A stretch of DNA of 37,858 nt from Gammaproteobacteria bacterium (GTDB taxonomy: Bacteria > Pseudomonadota > Gammaproteobacteria > M30B25): contig JAGYIW010000011.1 of the NCBI GenBank assembly GCA_018402195.1, positions 1 through 37,858 on the forward strand, written 5' to 3'. The notes under the pieces are model-generated. The model was not told the origin of the DNA. It saw only the letters and a list, made by a program, of their open reading frames with translations, and made no database searches. Within the stretch, counting starts at the first letter, position 1. Each line of letters starts with the position of its first letter. A program made the position numbers and the translations under genes. Below are positions 17,287 through 25,440 of the stretch, piece after piece.

Positions 17287-18474
17287 TTAGTGGGGCATGA
17301 TCTCAAGTACAATCACGGCCACAAAGCAGACGCCAGCGATGATCATGGTACCTTTACCGCCTGGGGCTTTATAGCTTCCTTGTAGGGATTGGGTGTAGCG
17401 GCCTTGCCAGACCATGGCAATGGGTAAAAGCCCAAGCAAGACTGCAACAAAAATACTGGCATAGCCTAGAGTTTCTAAGAAAGCATTGGGGTGAAATAAG
17501 TTGAAAATCAATGGAGGCAAGAAGGTTAGCCCTGCTGTTGCAACACGTCCAAGTTTTGTTTTGGAGATGTGTAGCCCATCACACAGAAAATCAAATAAAC
17601 TCAATGATACGCCGATGAAAGAAGTGGCAATGGCAAAAAAGGTAAAAGTGGTGGCGCCTGCTGATATGGTGCTGTTGTTGAGGAGAGCATCTAAGGTTTT
17701 TGGCAAGTCGATGGCTGGCTGGCCTTTGAACCAAATAGCAGTTAACTGAGTATCTGGGATGGCACCTAAAATGATGAACATCCAACCCAGGTACATGATG
17801 ATAGGCACAATACTCCCTAGACCAATAGCGGATACCACTTTGTCTGGCTCGTGGTTGAGGTAATTGCGTACGCTGGGGATAACTATGTGATAGCCAAAGG
17901 ACGTGATCATGATGGGAATGGCATATAACCAGTGATTGAAATACAGATGTGTTAGGTTGTTTTGATCAATGTGAGGGGCGATGGAGGCAACCAAAATGAT
18001 GTAGGCAATGAACAGGCCAGAAACAAAAACTCGGTTGAGGTAATCCACAGTGCGCGTGCCCAGGTAAATGATGAAGACAAATAAACTGAACAACACCAAC
18101 GATCCTAGCCAGGGGGGGAATACTGCTTGGCCCATTAGAAAATGCGAGCTTTCTATGATGGCATTCATGCCTGATAAATAGGCGGCCATCAGTGAATACA
18201 ATAGGAGCAAGTAGGCTGTCCAGGCAACCGACTTGCCTGTTTTACCCAAGGTGTTTTGTGCCATGGTGACCATGTTGACACCTTCTTCAAACCATAAGTT
18301 GACTTCAAGAATAAGGAATGCGCTATATAACATTAGCACCCAGCAGGCACACAGCAATAACGCAGAGGGGGCAAAGCTAATACCGGCAGCAGAGACAGGC
18401 AGAGCAATCATGGCTGCGCCGATGGTGGTGCTAGTGATGAGTAGGGCACCGCCCAATAAACGGTTGGTGGTCAT
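17287..18474 (-). CDS. Aromatic amino acid permease (TyrP/Mtr/TnaB family)
   Basis: A 395-residue member of the hydroxy/aromatic amino acid permease family, importing tyrosine or tryptophan with protons. The family start is clear (GGALLITSTTIGAAMIALP, with the glycine-rich TM1), as are SFGYHIVIPSVRNYLN in the middle and about 11 hydrophobic helices. TyrP and Mtr cannot be told apart safely by eye. It lies 31 bases after the end of the parC C-terminal fragment on the same strand and may be read from the parC promoter. It converges on priA, with a 66-base gap that shows no clear terminator. Confidence 0.88.
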   Translation of the reverse strand: MTTNRLLGGALLITSTTIGAAMIALPVSAAGISFAPSALLLCACWVLMLYSAFLILEVNLWFEEGVNMVTMAQNTLGKTGKSVAWTAYLLLLYSLMAAYLSGMNAIIESSHFLMGQAVFPPWLGSLVLFSLFVFIIYLGTRTVDYLNRVFVSGLFIAYIILVASIAPHIDQNNLTHLYFNHWLYAIPIMITSFGYHIVIPSVRNYLNHEPDKVVSAIGLGSIVPIIMYLGWMFIILGAIPDTQLTAIWFKGQPAIDLPKTLDALLNNSTISAGATTFTFFAIATSFIGVSLSLFDFLCDGLHISKTKLGRVATAGLTFLPPLIFNLFHPNAFLETLGYASIFVAVLLGLLPIAMVWQGRYTQSLQGSYKAPGGKGTMIIAGVCFVAVIVLEIMPH

Positions 18475-18505
18475 GGGCCTGTCATCTAATCAAATAAACT
18501 GGCTT

Positions 18506-18884
18506 TTAATCATCGCTCATTTCGCTAACGTTGTCACTCTCTTTTGTGGTCTTCTTTGTGGAGGGATGTTCGGCAATCATGGCGCTAACACGCTGGAATC
18601 CACGAGGTAGTTTGTTACCTCTTCGACCTCTTTCTCCTTGATAGTGCGCCATGTCAGCAGGTTTCATGGTGTACTTGCGCTTGCCTGCCATCAGAGTTAA
18701 CGAGCTGTTTTCATTTAATATTGCCAGGGCAACGACGAATTCTTCTCGGTTACTGGCGCGTATGGATGGAATCTGAATGATTTTATTGCCCTTACCGCGG
18801 GGTAGTACGGGCAAGCAGGCGAGGGGGAACACCAGCAGACGGCCCTCAGTGGTGGCGGCTGCCAAATATTGGGAGTCTAAATTT
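18506..18884 (-). pseudogene. parC: Detached C-terminal part of parC
   Basis: This frame continues ParC after the break: AAATTEGRLLVFPLACLPVL, then PRGKGNKIIQIPS and GERGRRGNKLPRGFQRV, matching the last blades of the ParC beta-pinwheel (E. coli: KGKGNKIINIPS and GERGRRGTLMRG). It lacks its own ribosome site and credible start, so it would not be translated independently as written. Joined to the upstream part with one base removed, the whole gene would be 768 residues. Confidence 0.85.
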
Positions 18885-20813
18885 TCATATTGTCAGGTGT
18901 GTACCTTTGCAGCAGACGGCAGGGTTAGGCTGGGCTTTCCCCGCACGATTTTTGCTAATCATGTCTTTAAGAGAGACTATGTAGCCATAACCTGCATCCG
19001 ATGCGAGGACGTACTGGGTGTCGGGGTTGTCGCAGATCAAGGTTTCAATGCAAGCCCCAGGGGGAAGCTTAATTTTTGAGCTTAAGGGCTCTCCTTGGCT
19101 GCGTGCTGAAGGAAACGTGTGGTTGGGTAAGCTGTAGGCTCGGCCTGTGGAATCAATGAATACGGAGGTTTGATTGCTACGGCCTTGTGTAGCTGTTAAT
19201 AGGTTGTCACCAGCTTTATAGTTCAGGCTCATTGGATCAATGTCGTGGCCTTTGGCAGCTCTAATCCAGCCTTTCTTCGAGAGCACAATGGTAACGACTT
19301 CATTCGGCATTTGCTCGACTTCCGACATGGCTTTGGCTTCTTGGCGCATGACAATGGGAGAGCGTCTATCATCACCATAAATATCAGCGTCAGATCTTAA
19401 TTCTTTTTTTATTAAAGTCTTTAGTCTAGTGGTGGAACTTAGGTTTTTTTCGATGCTGTCGCGTTCACGTTGCAACTCATCTTGCTCACCATGGATTTTG
19501 ACTTCTTCTAGTTTGGCGATTTGTCTTAGTTTGAGGTTAAGAATAGCTTCAGCTTGAATCTCGCTGAGCTTGAATTGTCCCATTAGTTCAGTTTTGGCAT
19601 CGTCGTATTCACGAATAATGCGAATAACTTCATCGATATTGAGGTAGGCTGTCATCAATCCATCTAAAATATGTAAGCGTGCCAAGATTTTTTCTAAACG
19701 GTGTTGTAATCGGCGGGTCACTGTTTGTAAGCGATAGCTTAGCCATTCAGAGAGGATGATGGGCAATGATTTGACTTCCGGCCGCCCGTTATTGCCAACC
19801 ATGTTGAGGCAGACGCGGAAATTTTTTTCCAAATCGGTGGAGGCGAATAAATGGCTCATCAGTGCCTTAGCATCAACACGGCTGGAGCGAGGTATGATGA
19901 CTAAACGTGTGGGATTTTCGTGGTCGGATTCATCTCTTAGATCGACGACCATGGGCAATTTTTTTGCATGCATTTGTGCAGCAATTTGCTCTAAAACTTT
20001 GGCACCAGAGGTGTGGTAGGGTAGTGCGGTTATGACAATATCGCCAGAACTTTTATGTTTGTGGTAAACGGCGCGCATCTTGATTGACCCCATGCCTTTT
20101 TTGTACATGGCTTGAATTTCATGGCTGGGGGTAATAATTTCTGCAGCTGTGGGGAAGTCAGGGCCGGGTAGGTGAACCATTAATTCTTCAAGTGTTGCTT
20201 TGGGGTTTTCTAGTAGATGGATGCAGGCATTAACCACTTCATTGAGATTATGTGGTGGAATATCGGTAGCCATACCGACGGCAATACCGGTAGCTCCGTT
20301 GAGGAGTACGTTGGGCAAACGGGCGGGTAGTAGTGTTGGTTCTTCTAGAGTGCTGTCAAAGTTGGGCGCCCAGTCGACGGTGCCATGGCCTAGTTCTTTG
20401 AGTAGGGCTTCGGCGTAAGGTGATAATCGAGACTCTGTATAACGCATGGCAGCAAAAGATTTTGGATCGTCAGCAGATCCCCAGTTGCCTTGGCCGTCAA
20501 CGAAAGGATAACGAAAGGAAAAAGGTTGTGCCATCAATACCATGGCTTCGTAGCAGGCGCTATCGCCGTGAGGATGGAATTTACCCAAAACATCACCAAC
20601 GGTACGCGCTGATTTTTTGTATTTGGCAGAAGCATTGAGACCTAGCTCCGACATGGCGTAAATGATGCGGCGTTGTACTGGCTTGAGGCCATCGGCAAGA
20701 TGTGGCAAGGCTCGATCAAGAATGACGTACATGGCATAGTTGAGATAAGCTTTTTCCGTAAAGCTTGCTAGGCTCAATGTTTCGGTATCGTTGGCGGGAA
20801 TTGCTTGGCCCAT
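18885..20813 (-). CDS. parC: DNA topoisomerase IV subunit A, reading frame ends early
   Basis: ParC cuts and reseals DNA to unlink daughter chromosomes together with ParE (25441). The 642-residue open part contains the winged-helix breakage domain with catalytic Tyr125 in RYTESRLS. The quinolone-pocket residues are Ser85 and Glu89 in [11 protein letters not shown], the sensitive-type residues. The coiled-coil gate and first pinwheel blades are present. At about 18935 an extra C (GCCCAGCC where GCCAGCC restores the family sequence) shifts the frame, and the product ends in unrelated residues. In the restored frame a TGA appears at about 18905, or further small indels exist. ParC is normally essential, so a sequence error is plausible. 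Confidence 0.92.
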   Translation of the reverse strand: MGQAIPANDTETLSLASFTEKAYLNYAMYVILDRALPHLADGLKPVQRRIIYAMSELGLNASAKYKKSARTVGDVLGKFHPHGDSACYEAMVLMAQPFSFRYPFVDGQGNWGSADDPKSFAAMRYTESRLSPYAEALLKELGHGTVDWAPNFDSTLEEPTLLPARLPNVLLNGATGIAVGMATDIPPHNLNEVVNACIHLLENPKATLEELMVHLPGPDFPTAAEIITPSHEIQAMYKKGMGSIKMRAVYHKHKSSGDIVITALPYHTSGAKVLEQIAAQMHAKKLPMVVDLRDESDHENPTRLVIIPRSSRVDAKALMSHLFASTDLEKNFRVCLNMVGNNGRPEVKSLPIILSEWLSYRLQTVTRRLQHRLEKILARLHILDGLMTAYLNIDEVIRIIREYDDAKTELMGQFKLSEIQAEAILNLKLRQIAKLEEVKIHGEQDELQRERDSIEKNLSSTTRLKTLIKKELRSDADIYGDDRRSPIVMRQEAKAMSEVEQMPNEVVTIVLSKKGWIRAAKGHDIDPMSLNYKAGDNLLTATQGRSNQTSVFIDSTGRAYSLPNHTFPSARSQGEPLSSKIKLPPGACIETLICDNPDTQYVLASDAGYGYIVSLKDMISKNRAGKAQPNPAVCCKGTHLTI

Positions 20814-20845
20814 TTTTGCTTATTGACTGATTTTAAAAGGTTCTC

Positions 20846-20874
20846 AGTATAGGGGAATAGTGGTGTTTGCGCAA
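20846..20874 (-). promoter_or_regulatory. Candidate sigma70 promoter of parC
   Basis: On the minus strand, TTGCGC (20869-20874) and TATACT (20846-20851) are separated by 17 bases, 32 bases before the parC start. Good match to consensus. Confidence 0.58.
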
Positions 20875-20930
20875 GAGCGTTTATCCAAAGAGTCAGGGAT
20901 TCCCACCCGTTGTAGCCTTGTTTTGAGGAG

Positions 20931-23411
20931 TTATGATGCCTTCATCATGAGTGATTGGGTTTGCCCCATATAGCGCCCTGACTTAGCTGCCACAGTGGTA
21001 TTTTGATTGTTAAAATCTAGCCTTTTTTTGGCCTTATGTGAGTTTTCCATAAAGGAAGTATTTGCATCAGTGAAAGCATTTTTAGGCGAGGGATTGATAG
21101 AATCATTCTGAAAAGCGGGTACGCTCAGAGCTTTTAACCCATAGGCAATGCAAGTGAGAACAAAGAAAGAGCCTATCATCATGGCAGCGGCTATCATGGG
21201 ATTCATCATCATGCCGGTGAGCAACAAAAAACCGCCTGCAGCGAGGAAAATGCCCACCAAGTTGTATGCCAGGGAAAAGCCTAAGGCGACTTTAATGGCT
21301 TTGTAGCACTGTCTTGCCAGCACTTTAGCTTGGTATAATTGCCAAGGTGAGTGGTCAGCTAGAATGACATCTAATTCCTTTTTATCTTGGTCATAGCCTA
21401 TGCCACAATTGGATTTTTGTTGTGCCAATAAATCGTTGATACCATCGCCCATCATGGCGGTGTTGTTGCCCAATGCTTGGGATTTTGTAATGGCTTCTTG
21501 TTTGGTTTTTGGGGTTTGTGAATGTTGAAAATCTTCGATGCCCAATTTTTTCATGGTGGCTTTGGTGGCGTCTTCTGTGTCCCCAGATAGTCCAATGATG
21601 TGTTTGAAGAATTTTCTTAGTTTTTCAATGGCTTTCATGGCGCTGGGTTTGCAGTCTTCTCGGAAAGTGATATGTCCGAGGACTGCGGCATTGTTGGCCC
21701 AGACCAGGGCATTGGAGGGGAGGTTGAGTCCCGAAATGATATTTGTTAGCGCGGGTAATGTTTGGCAAACCCATTGTACATTGCCTGCCCATATTTGTTG
21801 GCCATCAATTTCTCCACACAGGCCTTTGATGGGGTTGTATGCAGTTGCCTTTTCTGGTTGATTAAAAGCTCTGACAAACTTAAAGTCATGTACTTGGTTG
21901 GATTCTTCTTGTTCTCCCAGTGTCTGAAGAATGGCATTGGCATAGGGGCCTTTTTTACGCTGTGCTTGCGCGGCTTTTTCTAAAGCGTACAGCAGGGTTA
22001 AACTTTTGGGCAGGGTGATGGGGGTGGCGTCTGCATCCCATTGGGTTAAGCTATTTTCATCTCGGTAGGTGAGGTCTTTGATGTAGAGCTGGGTGAGTGT
22101 GCCTGTTTTATCGATGTAAAGGGTGTCTGTTTGAGCTAATGCGATGATAGCAGAAGCATTTTTGAAATAAATCCCATACTGTGAGGCTTTGTTGCTGGTG
22201 GTGACGCCCATGAGTGGAATGGTAATGGCCAAAACGCAGGGACAGGATATCAGCATGACTGAGATGGCGGCGAATATTGCCACGCTGGGGTTAATAAATG
22301 CCCATAAAACAGTAGTAAAAACAGCAAACAGTAAAATGAAGACTAGTTCTTGGCGCAGCAGTTTCTCAAGCCAGCGGTCGAATGTTGATGACTTAGTATT
22401 TAGGCGATCTTGGCGGGTGTGGGGTTGATTTTCTTTGGTAAATAAATCCACCAGCTCGCTGTCAGTATGGTCGCAAGTTGTTTCAATGGTGATGGTGTTG
22501 TGGGAAGTGCATCCGGCGTATACTTTATCGCCGGCTTTGTGCTCCTCGGCAATGTTTTTTCCTGTGTAGGCCTGGGTATTTATGGTGGCTTGACTGTTAT
22601 TTACCAGTACCCCATCGACGGGTATGGTGCCAGGCTCTACGGTGATAATTTCGCCTTTTTTGATGGCTGTTGTTGGGATGTCTGTGGAGTTTTGGTCATC
22701 TGTGATCAGTTTCACATGGGTGGGCATGTTATCAAATAAGGACCAGGATTCTTCTACTTGGAAGCCCAGCCTATTGTGTAGCCAAATGCCCAAATGGCGT
22801 GTTGATAGCAGCATCAGGGCCATATCTAGACAAAAAGGTACTGCCACACCAAGGGTGGCGATGACGCTGAAAATCAAACATAAACCTGCGCTAAAGGCAA
22901 AGAAGACATTGATGGTGAGAGGGTGCTTGCCTAACAGGCAGAGCCAAGCTTCTTTGAACAAATCTTTGCTGTACATGGCCATGCAGACACCAGCAAGGCC
23001 ACAAAGTAGCAGTGATGCCAAAGGTGAAAAAGTGACGCCTAAAAGCATGAGGGTCATTAAAGTGAGAGAAAATGTACCAAGTAGTAAAAAGTGGCGAAAG
23101 TTTTTGTGGTTTGAGTGTGGAATATGAGGCTGCTTTTCTCGTTCCATTTTACTTGTTGCTTGTGTTTTTCCTGCCCGGGGCTTTTTGCGTGGAGAGGGGG
23201 TATAAAGCCTGCATTCTTGTCCGCTTTCCTCAGCAATATCTTGGACGGTTCTTATGGCTGGGACGCCCTCGCCGGTGATGCTGATGGTTTTTCTCATGAC
23301 ATCCTGGTTGACTGCCAGGTGAGGGTACGCCCTTTTGAGGGTTTTAATCGTTCCTTCTAGGCAGTTGGCACAGTGGGCATTTGAAAAAAAAACTGTGAGG
23401 TTGTTGTCCAT
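20931..23411 (-). CDS. P1B-type (copper-like) ATPase with altered TGE and HP motifs
   Basis: An 826-residue heavy-metal P-type ATPase. It has an N-terminal metal-binding domain with CANC (14-17) and about eight membrane segments. The Cys-Pro-Cys metal site is at 390-392, phosphorylation Asp434 in DKTGTLT, and GDGIND at 655-660. The late-helix YN (716-717) and NPMIAAAM are of the Cu+ type. Two normally invariant sites differ. The actuator TGE is TGK (283-285), removing the glutamate that drives dephosphorylation. The SEHP histidine is Gly in KKGPYANAI (486-494). A polar tail of about 65 residues follows the last helix. Without further evidence it could be a CcoI- or CopA-like exporter, or a pump that no longer cycles. 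Confidence 0.85.
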   Translation of the reverse strand: MDNNLTVFFSNAHCANCLEGTIKTLKRAYPHLAVNQDVMRKTISITGEGVPAIRTVQDIAEESGQECRLYTPSPRKKPRAGKTQATSKMEREKQPHIPHSNHKNFRHFLLLGTFSLTLMTLMLLGVTFSPLASLLLCGLAGVCMAMYSKDLFKEAWLCLLGKHPLTINVFFAFSAGLCLIFSVIATLGVAVPFCLDMALMLLSTRHLGIWLHNRLGFQVEESWSLFDNMPTHVKLITDDQNSTDIPTTAIKKGEIITVEPGTIPVDGVLVNNSQATINTQAYTGKNIAEEHKAGDKVYAGCTSHNTITIETTCDHTDSELVDLFTKENQPHTRQDRLNTKSSTFDRWLEKLLRQELVFILLFAVFTTVLWAFINPSVAIFAAISVMLISCPCVLAITIPLMGVTTSNKASQYGIYFKNASAIIALAQTDTLYIDKTGTLTQLYIKDLTYRDENSLTQWDADATPITLPKSLTLLYALEKAAQAQRKKGPYANAILQTLGEQEESNQVHDFKFVRAFNQPEKATAYNPIKGLCGEIDGQQIWAGNVQWVCQTLPALTNIISGLNLPSNALVWANNAAVLGHITFREDCKPSAMKAIEKLRKFFKHIIGLSGDTEDATKATMKKLGIEDFQHSQTPKTKQEAITKSQALGNNTAMMGDGINDLLAQQKSNCGIGYDQDKKELDVILADHSPWQLYQAKVLARQCYKAIKVALGFSLAYNLVGIFLAAGGFLLLTGMMMNPMIAAAMMIGSFFVLTCIAYGLKALSVPAFQNDSINPSPKNAFTDANTSFMENSHKAKKRLDFNNQNTTVAAKSGRYMGQTQSLMMKAS

Positions 23412-23431
23412 TCTTCTTGTTCTGGAAAGTT

Positions 23432-23459
23432 TCTATAAAACAATTTACACTATAACCAA
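23432..23459 (-). promoter_or_regulatory. Candidate promoter of the P1B ATPase gene
   Basis: On the minus strand, TTGGTT (23454-23459) and TATAGA (23432-23437) are separated by 16 bases, within the gap shared with coq7. Confidence 0.38.
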
Positions 23460-23487
23460 TGTGAAGCAACTTGGGAAGATGGTTTGC

Positions 23488-24135
23488 ATGCATTTTCGAC
23501 ATCGTTCAACATGGCTTGATCAGCAGATTATATCCTTTGATTGTGCGCTACGACTGTTTGCAGGGGGGGAGGTGCCTCATTCACGTCCTAGCCCGGCGAA
23601 AAATATCCCAGAGCCAGTTTTAAGCGATCAAGAAAAAAAGCTTAGCAGTGGCTTGATGCGCATCAATCATACTGGCGAGGTGTGTGCGCAAGCGCTTTAT
23701 AAGGGCCAAGCCATGACTTCGCGTTCGCCCCATTTACAAGAATTTTTGTGCCAAGCGCAGGTTGAGGAAATTGACCATTTGGCTTGGTGTGCGGATCGTT
23801 TGCGCAAATTGGGTAGCCAGCCCAGTGTGCTTAATCCTTTTTGGTATGTGGGTTCATGGGTTTTAGGAGCTTTTGCTGGGACATTGGGTGATGGTTGGAA
23901 TCTGGGTTTTCTTGCAGAAACAGAGCGGCAAGTTGAGGCGCATTTGCACGAGCATATGCAGTTTTTGCCTGAGGTTGATCAATCCAGCCATGCGGTTTTG
24001 GCACAAATGCGCATTGATGAGGCTGAGCATGCCGATATGGCGGAAGATCATGGTGCTAAGGTCTTACCTGGCTGGGTGAGTCATTTGATGCGTTGGACAT
24101 CTAATGGCATGAAGACACTAGTTTTTTATATTTAG
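23488..24135 (+). CDS. coq7: 2-octaprenyl-3-methyl-6-methoxy-1,4-benzoquinol hydroxylase (Coq7-type)
   Basis: A diiron monooxygenase adding the last ring hydroxyl in ubiquinone synthesis, in place of the flavin enzyme UbiF used by E. coli. Iron ligands lie in RINHTGEVCAQALYKGQAM, EEIDHLAWCADRL, and the second pair in EVEAHLHEHM and RIDEAEHADMAEDHG. The hydrophobic GSWVLGAFAGTLGDGWNLGF segment is thought to dip into the membrane. The ATG at 23488 gives 215 residues and has GGGAAG upstream. The frame runs back to 23335, but that part overlaps the ATPase gene. Ubiquinone here would support the aerobic chain. Confidence 0.92.
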   Translation: MHFRHRSTWLDQQIISFDCALRLFAGGEVPHSRPSPAKNIPEPVLSDQEKKLSSGLMRINHTGEVCAQALYKGQAMTSRSPHLQEFLCQAQVEEIDHLAWCADRLRKLGSQPSVLNPFWYVGSWVLGAFAGTLGDGWNLGFLAETERQVEAHLHEHMQFLPEVDQSSHAVLAQMRIDEAEHADMAEDHGAKVLPGWVSHLMRWTSNGMKTLVFYI

Positions 24136-24173
24136 CGTGGCTAAGCTAAAGATTTTCTTGGAGAAGGTGAAAG

Positions 24174-24578
24174 ATGGCTGATCAAATCCCCCCAAAGCAA
24201 TTGGGCATGCGGCATTTGGCGTTGCGGGTGGTAGCTCTGGAGGATTGTGTTGCGTTTTATCGCGATCTTTTGGGGATGACCGTTGAATGGCAGCCAGATG
24301 CCGACAATGTATATTTGACTTCAGGCAATGACAATCTGGCCTTGCATAGGGCGCCTGAGGATTTTATACGCGGGAAACATCAAGCTTTGGATCATCTGGG
24401 GTTTATTTTGGATAGTCCGGAAACGGTGAAGCAATGGTATGATTTTATGTTGGCCCATGATGTTTCCATTAAAAGTGAGCTCAAAGCCCATAGGGATGGG
24501 GCACACAGTTTTTATTGCTTGGATCCAGATGGCAACGGGGTGCAGATGATTTATCATCCCCCGATTTCTGGTGTTTAG
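24174..24578 (+). CDS. VOC (glyoxalase/dioxygenase) superfamily protein
   Basis: A 134-residue single-module VOC protein with two beta-alpha-beta-beta-beta repeats. Likely metal ligands are the His in MRHLALRV (residue 14), the His in ALDHLGFIL (about 72), and the position usually held by Glu in DPDGNGVQMIYHP (about 120-132), which here is Gln. The Gln leaves it uncertain whether a catalytic metal is bound. Substrate cannot be predicted: the superfamily includes glyoxalases, dioxygenases and resistance proteins. It follows coq7 by 38 bases, with a GGAGAAGGTG ribosome site. Confidence 0.85.
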   Translation: MADQIPPKQLGMRHLALRVVALEDCVAFYRDLLGMTVEWQPDADNVYLTSGNDNLALHRAPEDFIRGKHQALDHLGFILDSPETVKQWYDFMLAHDVSIKSELKAHRDGAHSFYCLDPDGNGVQMIYHPPISGV

Positions 24579-24587
24579 TGCATCTCA

Positions 24588-24746
24588 AGAGAGTGCTAAT
24601 CTACAGCTATACAAGGAGACTAAGACAATGAAGCGCAAGAAATGGGCAAAAGAGCTGAAGTTTAAATTGGTTTTAGAAGGTTTACAGGGAGACACACCTA
24701 TACTGCACAGCAAGTTTGGGCAGAGTAGCTTCACCGAGAATTGCTG
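24588..24746 (+). mobile_element. Transposase-remnant cassette, copy C
   Basis: A 159-base block very similar to 34817-34974. It contains an ACAAGGAG ribosome site, then an ATG at 24628 followed by MKRKKWAKELKFKLVLEGLQ, which resembles the first helix-turn-helix of IS3-family OrfA proteins. After about 31 residues the transposase sequence stops, and the element right end TTCACCGAGAATTGC (24730-24744) follows directly. Both copies share this internal deletion joint. Confidence 0.65.
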
Positions 24747-24771
24747 CCAGTATATTCAAGATAGTAAATAG
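24628..24771 (+). pseudogene. Truncated IS3-like OrfA, 47 residues
   Basis: Only the N-terminal helix-turn-helix part survives (about 31 residues). The remainder to the stop is read from the element's right end and the flanking DNA. It is unlikely to have transposase activity. Whether the short peptide is made is unknown, but the ribosome site is good. Confidence 0.6.
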
Positions 24772-24783
24772 CTGGGTTAATTT
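24755..24783 (+). promoter_or_regulatory. Candidate promoter of nudF
   Basis: TTCAAG (24755-24760) and TAATTT (24778-24783) are separated by 17 bases, starting 9 bases after the element right end. Moderate match only. Confidence 0.33.
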
Positions 24784-24813
24784 ATGCCAATATCAAAATC
24801 TTAGGATCTTTCC

Positions 24814-25434
24814 ATGAATCTAATAAAGCCAAGTTTTGGTCGAAATGATGTTGATGTGCTTAAACGTGAAAGACGTTATCAAGGGTATACAGCCATTGAT
24901 AATTTCACATTGCAGCATGCTGCGTTTCAAGGAGGGCAGACCGAAGCATTGCTGCGAGAATGCCAAGACAAGCCGCCTGTGGTAGCTGTGCTGCCTTACG
25001 ACCCGGTGCAGAACAAAGTTGTGCTTATTGAGCAGTTTCGTGTTGGTGCACTGGAAGATGATTTGTCACCGTGGTTGATTGAGATTGTTGCAGGTATCAG
25101 TGATCAACCGGATGAATCTATGGAAGCACTGGCTAGGCGGGAGCTGCTTGAGGAAACTGGGTTAACTGCCGAAGCATTGCTTCTTATGCACAGGTATTGG
25201 GCAAGTCCTGGTGCTAGCAACGAGCAAGTGACACTTTATTGTGCTAAAATAACGTCGCCTGATTCGGGAGGCTTTTTTGGTGTCAGCCATGAAGGTGAGG
25301 ATATTCGCATGTTTGTGGTGTCCCTAGATGAGGCGCTGTCTTTGATGGCAGCAGGACGCATTTGCAATTCATTGACATTGATAGGATTGCAGTGGTTGGC
25401 GTTACAGCAAGATTTAATTGGTAAAAAATGGTGA
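24814..25434 (+). CDS. nudF: ADP-ribose pyrophosphatase (Nudix)
   Basis: A 206-residue Nudix hydrolase that cleaves ADP-ribose to AMP and ribose 5-phosphate. The Nudix box is DESMEALARRELLEETGL (about residues 103-120), with the metal-binding RELLEE. The loop between the first Gly and the first Glu is one residue longer than the G-x5-E consensus. The preceding EQFRVGALEDDLSPWLIEIVAG block is typical of NudF. It is followed by parE after 6 bases. In E. coli nudF and parE also lie near one another. Confidence 0.9.
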   Translation: MNLIKPSFGRNDVDVLKRERRYQGYTAIDNFTLQHAAFQGGQTEALLRECQDKPPVVAVLPYDPVQNKVVLIEQFRVGALEDDLSPWLIEIVAGISDQPDESMEALARRELLEETGLTAEALLLMHRYWASPGASNEQVTLYCAKITSPDSGGFFGVSHEGEDIRMFVVSLDEALSLMAAGRICNSLTLIGLQWLALQQDLIGKKW

Positions 25435-25440
25435 TTTAAT

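Noticed and set aside
18885-18945. Recoded TGA (tryptophan or selenocysteine) in parC
   Set aside because: TGA ends other genes here (nudF, parE, epmA), and a frame change is needed as well, so recoding alone would not restore the protein.
24588-24771. Complete insertion sequence
   Set aside because: Only the first about 31 codons of an OrfA-like protein remain. There is no OrfB or catalytic domain.
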